A stretch of DNA of 15,579 nucleotides from an uncultured Bacillota bacterium (GTDB lineage: Bacteria; Bacillota_I; Bacilli_A; Izemoplasmatales; UBA1188). The stretch's first letter is position 1. Every line of letters begins with the position of its first letter. Under the pieces are notes generated by a model, which worked only from the letters and a program-made list of their open reading frames with translations, ran no database searches and had not been told where the DNA came from. This document shows, one piece after another, positions 6,701 through 14,500 of the stretch. The position numbers and the translations under genes were made by a program. Location: NCBI GenBank assembly GCA_937907585.1, contig CALCVH010000126.1, positions 1-15,579 on the forward strand, read 5' to 3'.

Positions 6701-9066
6701 GCATCAGTTAAGTTTCCACCAGCAGTTAATTCTTCAAAATCTAAAACATATCCACATCTAGTACATACATTAAAATGTTTTTCATTTGTATGATAAACAG
6801 TATCACTTGCTAAATGGTTGAGAGCAGGAATTACTGAATAAGCTTCTAAATTAGCGATTTCAAGTTGTCCTTCAGCATCGCTAAAGTGTTTACCACATTC
6901 ACTACAAGTATAATATGCTTTTGAACCAGCAGCTGTACACGTTGCAGCAACCGCAGGAACAAGTACTAAATTATGTTCACATTCTACGATGTCAATTACA
7001 GTATTTTCATTTCTCTTTTCATGACATCTAGAACATTCTTCATGTTTTAAACCAGTTTCAGTATATGTAGCAGCTTTATCAATAATCCATTCCCAGTTAT
7101 GGTCAAGAGCTGCAATAGTTAAATCTGCAATCTCGTTTCCGTTTTCATCAAAATGTTTATTACATACTGTGCAATCTTTATGAGCTTTTGTACCAGCAGT
7201 TGTACAAGATGCAGAAACTTCAGCTACCCATTCACCAAATGTATGAGCTGCAGCAACTGTTACATTTTCAACTGCAATTGTTCCATTTGCGTCAGTAAAG
7301 TATTTACCACATTCTGAACATTCATAATATTCAATATTTCCATCTTCAGTACATGTAGCAGCGACTGCTTCATGATGTGTTAAATTATGACTGTTAATTG
7401 AGTTCTTTCCATCTGCAGTAATAAATACTACATTTCCTTCAAGTACTTCTTGTGGAAGTGTCATATTATAAGTTGCTACTTCAGTGCCATCTATTTTTAA
7501 GTAAACTTTATATTGACCTATGAATGCTGTTCCACACATTAAAGCTAGTCTACCAAATTCAATTGTATATGTTTTGCCTTCTGTAAATGAGTATGAAAGA
7601 TTATACCATCCAGAATTATCACCTTTACCAAAGTTAAATTTAGTTCCATTATCGTTATTTAAAATAAATGAACTAGCTTGTTTCCACTTTGATTCATTAG
7701 AAGTTATATGGAATTGATTATTCTTTAATTCAGTTGCTGTATATCTAAATTTGAATACCAATGAATATTTTTCTTTATGGTCAGTATTATCAAATGTTAA
7801 ATCAGTGTGGCCAGTAATATTTAGACTACATCCTATTAGGCTGCCAGCACTCTTTAGATCGTTTACAGTGATTTGTTTAGCTTCTTCATAAGAATATGCA
7901 TCAACATAATCATATCCACCATCACCACTTAAGCGGATCTTTCCACCATTAGCTACACCTGTTTCAATAGCCTGATCAATAGCAAATACTTGTATCCCAT
8001 CAATACTTACATATACATGATATTTACCAGTAAATGTTTCTCCATTCATAATAGCTAATCTACCATATTCGAATGAATACTGGTTTCCAACAGCTAGTGG
8101 AGTTGTAAGACTTGCATTAGCATTATCTTTAAATGTTCCATCTGCGTTGTTTAAACCATAGTATACCTTATCTTGTCTAATCCAAATATAACCAGCATTA
8201 TTCCAGTTCATACTTCCATCATTAAAAATGTTTATCTGTCCATCTTGAGCAGCTTTATAATCAATAGTTGCACTAAGTATTACAGATTTATTAGCTGGTT
8301 GATTAGTTGTATCATATGTGTAAATTGTTCCACCTTTATTTGCAACCTTATTGCCAACATAACTACCTCCAGCTTTAAAGTCGCTAATACTTACATATCG
8401 TGGGTTTTCATATGTTAAATCATAGTCATAAATCTTATTACTGATATTTTCTGCACTATAGTTTAAGAAAATAAGATTTCCCAATGTGCTTACATCATAA
8501 GGGTTGATATCAGCTCTTAACTCAGTTCCATCAACGGTTAGAGTACAATAGTAACTACCGGTTGGATTATTTTCATCGTCTAATAAAGCGATTCTGCTAA
8601 ATATGATCTGATGAACACCTAAAGTTAGGGCGTCTAATTTTTTATAGCTGATACTATCACCACTTTTTCTTGCCCAAGCTGTTTGGTCTCCTCTAAGCCA
8701 TAAAGATTTGGTAGTATCCCACTTATTATCGCTTGTAACTCCGAGATAGACATTAACTGCGTTTTTATCTGATGGATTGGTATCTTTGACATCATATTTA
8801 AATTTAAATACTACACTCTTATTAGTGTTTTCTGCACTATACGAGAAAGTTGCGGTAGTATCTTTGTTTACCGAAATCATCGATTGTCCAGTCAAATCAT
8901 TAAAAGTCAAGTCTCTAACAGATATTGTATCAACTACAGTATCCAATGTTTGACCACTTGGAACTGCTGCTTTAACTTCTATTGGAGCTTTATAAAATGA
9001 GAATAAAGCTACAAATGTAGTTAAACACGCAATAGCCAAAATAAATAAATGTTTAATCTTTTTCAT
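3742..9066 (-). CDS. Giant modular surface protein with three-cysteine repeats, membrane-anchored
   Basis: This 1774-residue exported protein has no recognisable enzyme domain and is likely an adhesin or glycan-binding scaffold (inference). A signal peptide (KKIKH, then a hydrophobic core, cleavage near residues 33-36 around VKAA) starts it. Beta-rich modules follow at 41-223, 224-397 and 398-558, then cysteine repeats (560-779) and a distinct beta-sandwich-like module (780-936) resembling carbohydrate-binding folds. More repeats come next (941-1075), then second copies of modules one and three (1077-1258, 1260-1420) and six exact-period repeats (1430-1718). The C-terminus is KKKGCKSS, a hydrophobic helix (about 1748-1767) and KKRREQF. 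No LPxTG motif is present. The ATG has AAAAGGAG at 9073-9080. It is last in the operon, 50 bases after GH38. The CDS and its exported nature are firm; the binding role is inferred from architecture only. Confidence 0.93.
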   Translation of the reverse strand: MKKIKHLFILAIACLTTFVALFSFYKAPIEVKAAVPSGQTLDTVVDTISVRDLTFNDLTGQSMISVNKDTTATFSYSAENTNKSVVFKFKYDVKDTNPSDKNAVNVYLGVTSDNKWDTTKSLWLRGDQTAWARKSGDSISYKKLDALTLGVHQIIFSRIALLDDENNPTGSYYCTLTVDGTELRADINPYDVSTLGNLIFLNYSAENISNKIYDYDLTYENPRYVSISDFKAGGSYVGNKVANKGGTIYTYDTTNQPANKSVILSATIDYKAAQDGQINIFNDGSMNWNNAGYIWIRQDKVYYGLNNADGTFKDNANASLTTPLAVGNQYSFEYGRLAIMNGETFTGKYHVYVSIDGIQVFAIDQAIETGVANGGKIRLSGDGGYDYVDAYSYEEAKQITVNDLKSAGSLIGCSLNITGHTDLTFDNTDHKEKYSLVFKFRYTATELKNNQFHITSNESKWKQASSFILNNDNGTKFNFGKGDNSGWYNLSYSFTEGKTYTIEFGRLALMCGTAFIGQYKVYLKIDGTEVATYNMTLPQEVLEGNVVFITADGKNSINSHNLTHHEAVAATCTEDGNIEYYECSECGKYFTDANGTIAVENVTVAAAHTFGEWVAEVSASCTTAGTKAHKDCTVCNKHFDENGNEIADLTIAALDHNWEWIIDKAATYTETGLKHEECSRCHEKRNENTVIDIVECEHNLVLVPAVAATCTAAGSKAYYTCSECGKHFSDAEGQLEIANLEAYSVIPALNHLASDTVYHTNEKHFNVCTRCGYVLDFEELTAGGNLTDARWTQRKYTNNWETMSGQMRVREKNGSIVVNMTAGWSMTNQYIFNFEGAAPIAKGNSFSIDLGNYWTTSKEMGVKVSLTVKVGGATQTLYVLGDANNFYNFHVTTGFETFTFVSTTEVEVYEIRITNKSTLSNDTFLYMDNLKIFTALNVDDHNLVDDPANPGVSATCTTAGKEVLKVCSCGYKVGGAEISALGHNMTHHDAVAATCTENGTIEYYSCSVCNKNFSDSEGTTEVTELTVLATHKLTKVEAVAPTLTSNGNVEYYECSECHKKFSDAEGTTEITNTELTLDTVVDSISVSDLTFNNTTGNMVISENKNTDASFEFGQNNTNRSIIFNFKYDVNDTNTSDKNAVNVYLGVKKDNKWDTSKSLWLRGEGNHFNQYVNNKNSYVKYPALKEGLYNFEFGRIAILNNGAPTNTYLVYFKIDGELIGSSITPFEASDFGNLIFFNFSELNTQNKVYDAFLTYEEAKEIGVNDLLKEGKLVKNILPISGNTDLTYDNEDHKPYYSLVFKFMYEAVELKNNQVHLTSSAAKWSQPSSFILNNSDGSKVHLGKGDASGWYDLSYSFTQGETYEVEFGRLAIMDGETFAGKYTLYLKIDGQLVAMYDMELAQDVVEGNVVFITADGKNTFYDADYVPCGDTHTLVKVEAKAATCIEDGNIEYYLCTNCSKMFGDAEGTTEVTNVTVPKAHTLTKVEAVAATCTEDGTIEYYVCSSCNKMFSDAEGATEITDIVAKAHHTLTKVDAVAPTCTTAGNIEYYECSACGKKFSDAEGATEVTDVTVAPRHTLTFHEAVQATCTEAGSIAYYECSVCGKKYSDAEGTTEVTDVTAPAQHTLTHHEAKTATCTEPGNIEYYHCSECGKNFSDAAGTNQVANVSVTAQHSLTHHEAKAATCTEDGNIEYYECSVCGKKYSDAEGTTEVADVVTNATGHKYGSDGKCEYCGEKDPDFKETKKKGCKSSITVGAGAVIALLGFGLIVIKKRREQF
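3913..4779 (-). repeat. Six tandem 144-bp (48-residue) three-cysteine repeats
   Basis: Repeats begin at His1430, 1478, 1526, 1574, 1622 and 1670, an exact 48-residue period. Each has the pattern HTLTxxEAxxATCTxxG, then YYxCSxCGKxFSDAEG. The three cysteines fall at offsets 12, 23 and 26 from the leading His. A partial unit with a last CxxC follows before the C-terminal anchor. The repeat is coding and in frame. Similar ATCTxxG plus CxxCG repeats are common in surface proteins of gut Firmicutes. Confidence 0.9.
4807..5838 (-). repeat. Second copy of duplicated beta-rich modules (A' and C')
   Basis: Residues 1077-1420 closely repeat residues 41-223 and 398-558 of the same protein, but without the middle module (224-397). 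Matching landmarks include TLDTVVDxISVxDLTFN, SDKNAVNVYLGV, SLWLRG, EFGRLA, YLKIDG and GNVVFITADGKN. Nucleotide identity is visibly high in places (for example the AGATAxACATTAACxGCG region), pointing to a fairly recent internal duplication. Confidence 0.85.
5842..6246 (-). repeat. Middle block of cysteine repeats (three units)
   Basis: Units start at His941, His983 and His1031. The first is shortened (42 residues, with VCSCG in place of CSxCG). The third has lost the first cysteine (Leu1043 in APTLTSNG). These units are more diverged than the C-terminal block. Confidence 0.8.
6259..6729 (-). other. Lone beta-sandwich-like module in the giant surface protein
   Basis: Residues 780-936 do not resemble the other modules. 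The stretch begins near TAGGNLTDARWTQRKYT and ends YMDNLKIF, with alternating hydrophobic strands and several aromatic residues. The ending YMDNLKIF is typical of jelly-roll carbohydrate-binding or galactose-binding-like folds. Cysteine repeats flank it on both sides. The binding role is inferred from this pattern only. Confidence 0.5.
6730..7389 (-). repeat. N-terminal block of cysteine repeats (four units plus a partial)
   Basis: Units start at His560, His608, His656 and His698, with a partial unit from His751 ending in CTRCG. Periods are 48, 48, 42 and 53 residues. The third unit has Tyr668 where the first cysteine should be. The units are diverged compared with the C-terminal block. Confidence 0.82.
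7393..8946 (-). repeat. First copy of beta-rich modules (A, B, C)
   Basis: Residues 41-558 contain three related modules of about 160-180 residues. Each opens with an I-x-V/S-x-D-L/F pattern and later carries F/EFGRLA or a close form, followed by a G-x-Y-x-VY-x-x-IDG strand pair. Modules A and C recur later in the protein; B occurs once. The pattern suggests a laminin-G/jelly-roll type fold, but no named family is certain. Confidence 0.7.
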
Positions 9067-9072
9067 TTTTTT

Positions 9073-9080
9073 CTCCTTTT
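9073..9080 (-). promoter_or_regulatory. Strong ribosome binding site of the giant surface protein
   Basis: Read leftward, AAAAGGAG is followed by six A bases before the ATG at 9066. This fixes the start in front of a clear signal peptide. Confidence 0.85.
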
Positions 9081-9088
9081 TTTATTTT

Positions 9089-9107
9089 TAAATTGTGTTG
9101 CAATTTA
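9089..9107 (-). other. Small intercistronic hairpin
   Basis: A 7-bp perfect inverted repeat (TAAATTG, 5-base loop CAACA, CAATTTA) fills the gap between GH38 and the giant surface protein. It is AT-rich and is followed on the transcript by A bases rather than U bases, so it is not an intrinsic terminator for the operon. It could act as an mRNA processing or stability element, or be chance. Confidence 0.3.
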
Positions 9108-9116
9108 TTTTTAATT

Positions 9117-11528
9117 TTAATCAATAAAGTTATATCTTTCGTATATGCTATTTAAGTCATATGCGACTGTTTTTACTTCATATTTAGAGAAATTAAGATC
9201 TAAACTTAAATCTTTAACATTAAGTTTAGTGTTAGCGCTTTCATTACTGTTGTTAAATAATCTGATCAAATAATGATCTTTTTCTTTATAGAAAGCTTTT
9301 AATGCAATATTTTTATTAGATAATTCAATTAAGTTTTTAATTAAGTTTCCATCGCCATGAGGATAAAAATTAAATCCATATGGTGTATTTAAGAATTCAT
9401 CGCTATTAGATTCTAGAGATTTCATATCATCATAAGAAATTCTAAAATTAAATTCATGTTTACCTTGTTCTATATAAGGAATATATCGATCTTTTTCCTT
9501 TATTAATGGTCTACTAGGCACTAAATGAGCGCAGTATGTTGCGCCATTAAGCGCTAATAAATATAAATCATTATCTTTTGCGATAGAACAATATAGAGAA
9601 TCATTATAAACAACTAAAGCTTTGTTGTTGTTATTTTCAAATCCAACAAATCTTTGTGTTGGTTTATCACAATCATCTTTATCAAAATATTCAGTTGAAT
9701 AAGCTACTTGTGAGAAGAATTTGCCATTAAAACTTGATGGAACCTTAAATTCAATACCCCTTGCTTTTGAGTTATATAAAATAGTAGTTTTTATATCGAT
9801 ATATTTTTCTTCTTTATATATTCTATAAATAAGAATTACTACGTTATCATCACACTCAAATACAGTTTGAATCTCAGTAAATAAATCACCATCTTCTATT
9901 ATCTTCATCTGTTTTAGATCTCTAGTTAAACCATGATCACAGCTTGATAATTTAAATGGTTTTTTATTCATTGTAGTTTTATCTAAATCATGTCCCCAAG
10001 GGTTTTCAGTTGATTCTGATAAATATGGTTCGAATGCTCCGCCATTTAATAGTTCAACTCCGTCAACTATATAACTATCAAGTAGTCCAGTTTTAGAATT
10101 GATTTTAACTTTCATATATTCATTAGAGAATACATAATCTCCATCAAGTTCCATTCTCTTAGTTTTAGGACGCTTATTACAGGTAAAGTCGATACGAGTA
10201 GTATTTAATGGCTCTAAATCACAGTAGAATGCAGTTCTAATCTTCCTATCAAAGTTATAGTTTCCTAGTTCTTTAATCCTTTGTGATTTTAGTAATTTAC
10301 CATTTTGATAAGCTTCTAAATATAATTCTTCAGTATCTGATAATAACCCATCTTGTAACAGTATTTCAGCTTCACAAACTTTATGTATTTTATAAGGCAA
10401 ATAATTAAATAAAATAATTGGATTTTCTATTGGCTTAGCTTGTTTCTCATGGCTCGCAATAGATAGATATGCTTCAGTTTGGATTTCTTCTAAAGTAGCT
10501 AAAGCGCCTTTTCCAAGTTCAACTGTCGATTTCTCCGCATCTGGACACAAAGTTCCAGCTAATGAATCATGGAACTGTAACTTAAGCATTGCTTTAGTTG
10601 CTTGTTCTAGCTTTTTATAATCAGGTGTATAACCTGAACTAATCTCCGCAACTGATACAATCTTTTCAGTATTAAATAATTTTCTTTCGAGTTCAGCATT
10701 TAATCCTTTAATGCTGTTCATCGATGTATATGAACCAATTATTTTTGGTTGAATTGGTCCAGAATATTCAAATGTAGGATTTATATCATCAAAATATTTT
10801 TCAGGTGTAGAATGAACTATTTCATATTCATTTGTTTCCTTAATTAATCTTGTGACATCTTCTAAATCTTTCTTGGAATTAACACCTCCGTGGTTTCCTA
10901 CTCCCCACAAAGCTATTCCATAATCTAAATCCTCATAATGAGATGCTTTACGCTTTATATCTAAATATGCATTCCCAAATCTAGAAATATAAATCGATTC
11001 ATCTTCAGCTCTTGCGGCTTTTATTTTGCTGCCGTCTCTTGAAACCCACAAAAATTCTCTCATATCAAATTTTTGTTCATGTTTCATTGGTCTACAGAAT
11101 AAATAACCCTTATGTCCTGTTTTTGATAATATTTGAGGCATGCCTGTTGAATGTCCAAATGAATCAAAGTTTATCGCAACTCTAGGAGTGACATCAAATT
11201 TTTCTTTAAAATATCGTCTTCCTACTTCGATATGTCTAACATATGATTCACCTGTTAAGGCATTACAGTCAGGTTGGATATACCAGCCTCCCATAATCTG
11301 CCATTTGCCTGATTTTATAAGCTTTTTAATTTCCTCAAATAGGATTGGATCGTTTTTTTCTATGAATTCGTATAGAACTGATTCATTGTGATTGAATATA
11401 TAATCATATTCTTTACAGAACTTCATAGCTTGATAGAAAGTTGATATAGCTACAGTTAGTCCCTCGTTCCAATCCCATTGCCAAACAGGATCTATATGAG
11501 AATTACATACTAAATGTAATTTTTTCGT
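9117..11528 (-). CDS. GH38 alpha-mannosidase, cytoplasmic, apparent ACG start
   Basis: Read from ACG at 11526-11528 this is an 803-residue GH38 enzyme, a zinc-dependent retaining exo-alpha-mannosidase. The N-terminus runs KKLHLVCNSHIDPVWQWDW; H11 and D13 are zinc ligands. D122 in NFDSFGHS is the catalytic nucleophile and H320 in FHDSLAGT a zinc ligand. A GH38 mid-domain and a long C-terminal beta region follow. The first ATG in this frame (11424-11426) has no ribosome site and would remove H11 and D13, so it is not a credible start. An AGAGGG site (11537-11542) sits 8 bases before the ACG, and no ATG, GTG or TTG lies between the upstream TAG and the HID motif. The start is therefore ACG, either a rare start codon or a mutated ATG. 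There is no signal peptide. It lies three bases after the surface phosphatase stop, so translation is probably coupled. Confidence 0.93.
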   Translation of the reverse strand, partial: TKKLHLVCNSHIDPVWQWDWNEGLTVAISTFYQAMKFCKEYDYIFNHNESVLYEFIEKNDPILFEEIKKLIKSGKWQIMGGWYIQPDCNALTGESYVRHIEVGRRYFKEKFDVTPRVAINFDSFGHSTGMPQILSKTGHKGYLFCRPMKHEQKFDMREFLWVSRDGSKIKAARAEDESIYISRFGNAYLDIKRKASHYEDLDYGIALWGVGNHGGVNSKKDLEDVTRLIKETNEYEIVHSTPEKYFDDINPTFEYSGPIQPKIIGSYTSMNSIKGLNAELERKLFNTEKIVSVAEISSGYTPDYKKLEQATKAMLKLQFHDSLAGTLCPDAEKSTVELGKGALATLEEIQTEAYLSIASHEKQAKPIENPIILFNYLPYKIHKVCEAEILLQDGLLSDTEELYLEAYQNGKLLKSQRIKELGNYNFDRKIRTAFYCDLEPLNTTRIDFTCNKRPKTKRMELDGDYVFSNEYMKVKINSKTGLLDSYIVDGVELLNGGAFEPYLSESTENPWGHDLDKTTMNKKPFKLSSCDHGLTRDLKQMKIIEDGDLFTEIQTVFECDDNVVILIYRIYKEEKYIDIKTTILYNSKARGIEFKVPSSFNGKFFSQVAYSTEYFDKDDCDKPTQRFVGFENNNNKALVVYNDSLYCSIAKDNDLYLLALNGATYCAHLVPSRPLIKEKDRYIPYIEQGKHEFNFRISYDDMKSLESNSDEFLNTPYGFNFYPHGDGNLIKNLIELSNKNIALKAFYKEKDHYLIRLFNNSNESANTKLNVKDLSLDLNFSKYEVKTVAYDLNSIYERYNFID

Positions 11529-11542
11529 AGTCTATTCCCTCT
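11526..11542 (-). promoter_or_regulatory. Ribosome binding site and ACG start of GH38
   Basis: Read leftward: AGAGGG, AATAGACT, ACG, AAA. The Shine-Dalgarno-like AGAGGG lies inside the last codons of the upstream gene, whose TAG is at 11532-11534. The 8-base spacing fits the ACG codon exactly where family members begin Met-Lys-Lys-Leu-His. Confidence 0.7.
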
Positions 11543-14500
11543 CTTTCTTCTTTCTTATTATTAGTAATGAAGACGCTAATACTGATAAACCGATAAAGCA
11601 TAATCCAGAAGAAATCATAGACTTACAACCTTTCTTAGTATTAGTATTATCTTTTGGTTCAGCTGGATCAACAGGTTCAACTGGATCAACTGGATCTACT
11701 GGGTCTTGAGGTTCATTTACTTTTACATTGAATCTGCATTCCAACTTCATATTTTCAGTAATCACATCATCACTATTTAATAATGTTCCATTATCATACC
11801 ATCCATCAAATTCAAGAATGTCGCTATTTACTAGTGGTAATTCTATCTCGCTTACTTTTGATCCAATCTTAACTTTATAGCCATGTTCTATTTCCATTCC
11901 GAATTCATCAAGAACTATTGCGTCGATTGTCTTATCTCCGTATTTAGCGAATAGTTTAGTATCTTTTAATACTCTATTATTTTCGAAGTTCCATAGATTA
12001 CCTAGTTCATCAAACCAACCAAGGAATATCTTTCCTTCCTTAATAGTCGCTTCTTTAGAAGATACTTTTTCACCTCTTTTGACTTCTAATGATTCAAGTT
12101 CAACTCCATCTTCAGATATAAATGATACTTTCTTTAGGTTATCAACGCTACGTAATACGCCTTCAGTTCCTGCGAGACCGATATTATAGCTTGATAATAA
12201 ATCTGATGTAGTTGGAATGAAACTTAAGATTTCATCATTTAGTAAAACTATGAACATCTTCTTACTAGCGAATTCTCCATCAATTGGAATTACAACGCCA
12301 ACAGATACTCTATAAGTTTCACCATAAACTAAATGACGGTTATAAGTCGCTTTTGGAACCATTTTTCCAGTTGAATCAATTCCATCAACGAAGATATGGA
12401 TTGATGTTAGATTACAGAACCAAATGTGTGCTCTACAATCCCATACTCCAGGTCCTATTTCAATATGAACACCATCATCAAACGCATCATCATATGATGT
12501 GATATCATAATCGAATACAAACATTCTTCCGCCAGTAGAGGCTGTTCCTTCATATAGGTGGTTTCCTGCTTTTGAAATATATGATTCACCTAATCCTAAA
12601 TCTCTAACTGTGATGATATCGTAATCTTCATATAGAGTTTCTTTAAATCTACCAACTAAAACTAAATCCTTAGTTACTTTAGTATTAGAATCGAATGGTT
12701 CACCATCTAATGTCCAACATTCTAAATGCCTATCAAAGAATACTGGAGCGATCTCTTTTACACAAGTTCCATCATATATAAGTGATTCTTGATATACTTC
12801 TCCATCAATAATATATGTAACTTTATGTCTTGTTAAGCTAGAAGAATCATCACTAAGCATTATTGATTTTAATGAATTAATATGTTCTTCTTTTACACCT
12901 ACATAATTAATTAGATAGTTTTTAATCGCATCTTGGAGTGTTCCACCATTAGAATAATTAGTCATGAATGCTTCATACATTTCCATAAAATCTGTATTAT
13001 ATCTAGTTCTTGAACCAGAATAAGAGAATGATGTCATTTCAAAATCTTCTACTAATTGTTCAAGTGGAACGCCTAAAACGCCATTGATTAAGAATCCGAG
13101 TGATCCAGTTCTATCAGCTCCCCATGAACAGTGGAAATAGAATGGATAATTAGATTTATCTGATAGAGCGCTAAATACATCTCTATAATTCTGTTTTGTT
13201 TTATCGTTAAGTGAAAACATTCCCATATAGTTTCCACCATTAACTGAAATTACTTTCTCTAATTCATTAAACTGGTTATAATCATGTGGTTTTTCTCCAC
13301 GAAGTTCAATTTCAGTCTTCATTCCAAGATAATCAAATACTTTAAATGAATATTCATTCATAGATGATTTTTCAAATTCTTGGTCTAAAGCTAATTGTCC
13401 ACCTCTATAGATAAGTTCATATTTAATAGTCTTATTATCTATAGTAGTCCATCCACCAATATCACGCATATTGTATACAGTTCCAGCTGATATCCATCTT
13501 AAAGGAACATTTAATACAGTAAATGAATCTACTTCTGATGACTTCTCGCTTCCGAGTCCAACTACCTTCCAGTAATATGTTTTTCCTGGTGTGAATATTC
13601 CAACATAATCTATAGTTTTAGTATCTGTTTTAACGATAAATGCGTTTTCAAATTCAATGTTGTCAGCGAAATATACTAGATAAGACATATTTCTAGATGA
13701 ATCTGCCCAACTGAATGAAATATTTTGTCTTTCATGTCCACCTGAAACTGGATATTGAACAATCCATTTCACTTGTTCTTCAGTATCAGCGAAGCTTAGA
13801 TAGAATCTAGTAATATCATCATCGATATCTACTACGCTACCATTGAATTTATTTAATGTTATTTCATCAGTTTCTGCGATTGCTATACCATCATATATAG
13901 CTCTAACGTATATGTCGCTATTCTTTCTTTCACCTTTATATTCCCATTTGCCTGTTGCGCCAACAAGAGAAGGAACATTAGGTTCACCACCTATAATTTC
14001 TGATGGGTTAGATTCAACATAGTATCTTGTTGTATATTCTAGACCATCTACTTTGTAAATAATTCTATATTTGTATTCTTCGAACACAGCTTCTAAGTCA
14101 AGATCACTAGTGATGTATGAATCAAAATCAAATTCTTCATTAGTGCCTTTTATAACCCACTTAGCAAATGAATATTTATATTCACCAGTTTTAACTGGGT
14201 CATCTGGTTTAATAATCTTACAATCCTTGCCCGCAACTACAGTATTGATTTTATTTCCTTGATCATCGTAATAATTTACATCATATGTAGTATCAGTAAA
14301 TCTTGCGTAATATTTTGTAATCTTTTCATCTGATACATATGGTTTAGAGAAATCTACTCTATCACCACCAACTGGATCAGTATACCAACCTACAAAGAAT
14401 AATCCAGGTTTAGTTGGTGCAGCTGGTTCTTTTATATTTAATCCACTAATTGCGAAATCTTCTTGAACCTTATTATCATCAACATAATATTCGATTGTTC

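Noticed and set aside
8173..8418. Small open frames opposite the large surface genes and within the GH78 gene (for example 1141-1371, 1379-1600, 5705-5896, 7520-7717, 12284-12502)
   Set aside because: They lie antisense to firmly supported genes, have no ribosome sites I could see, and have no recognisable domains; they are compositional shadows.
9089..9107. Terminator between GH38 and the giant surface protein
   Set aside because: The stem is short and AT-rich and is followed by A bases rather than U bases in the direction of transcription.
11424..11426. ATG as the start of the GH38 gene (769-residue product)
   Set aside because: It has no ribosome binding site, and the upstream in-frame codons encode the conserved GH38 N-terminus including two zinc ligands.
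11526..11537. Stop-codon readthrough fusing the surface phosphatase to GH38, since the TAG lies in the same frame as the mannosidase
   Set aside because: A fusion would place a cytoplasmic enzyme after a C-terminal membrane anchor. A ribosome site at proper spacing supports separate initiation, and a shared frame has a one-in-three chance of occurring.
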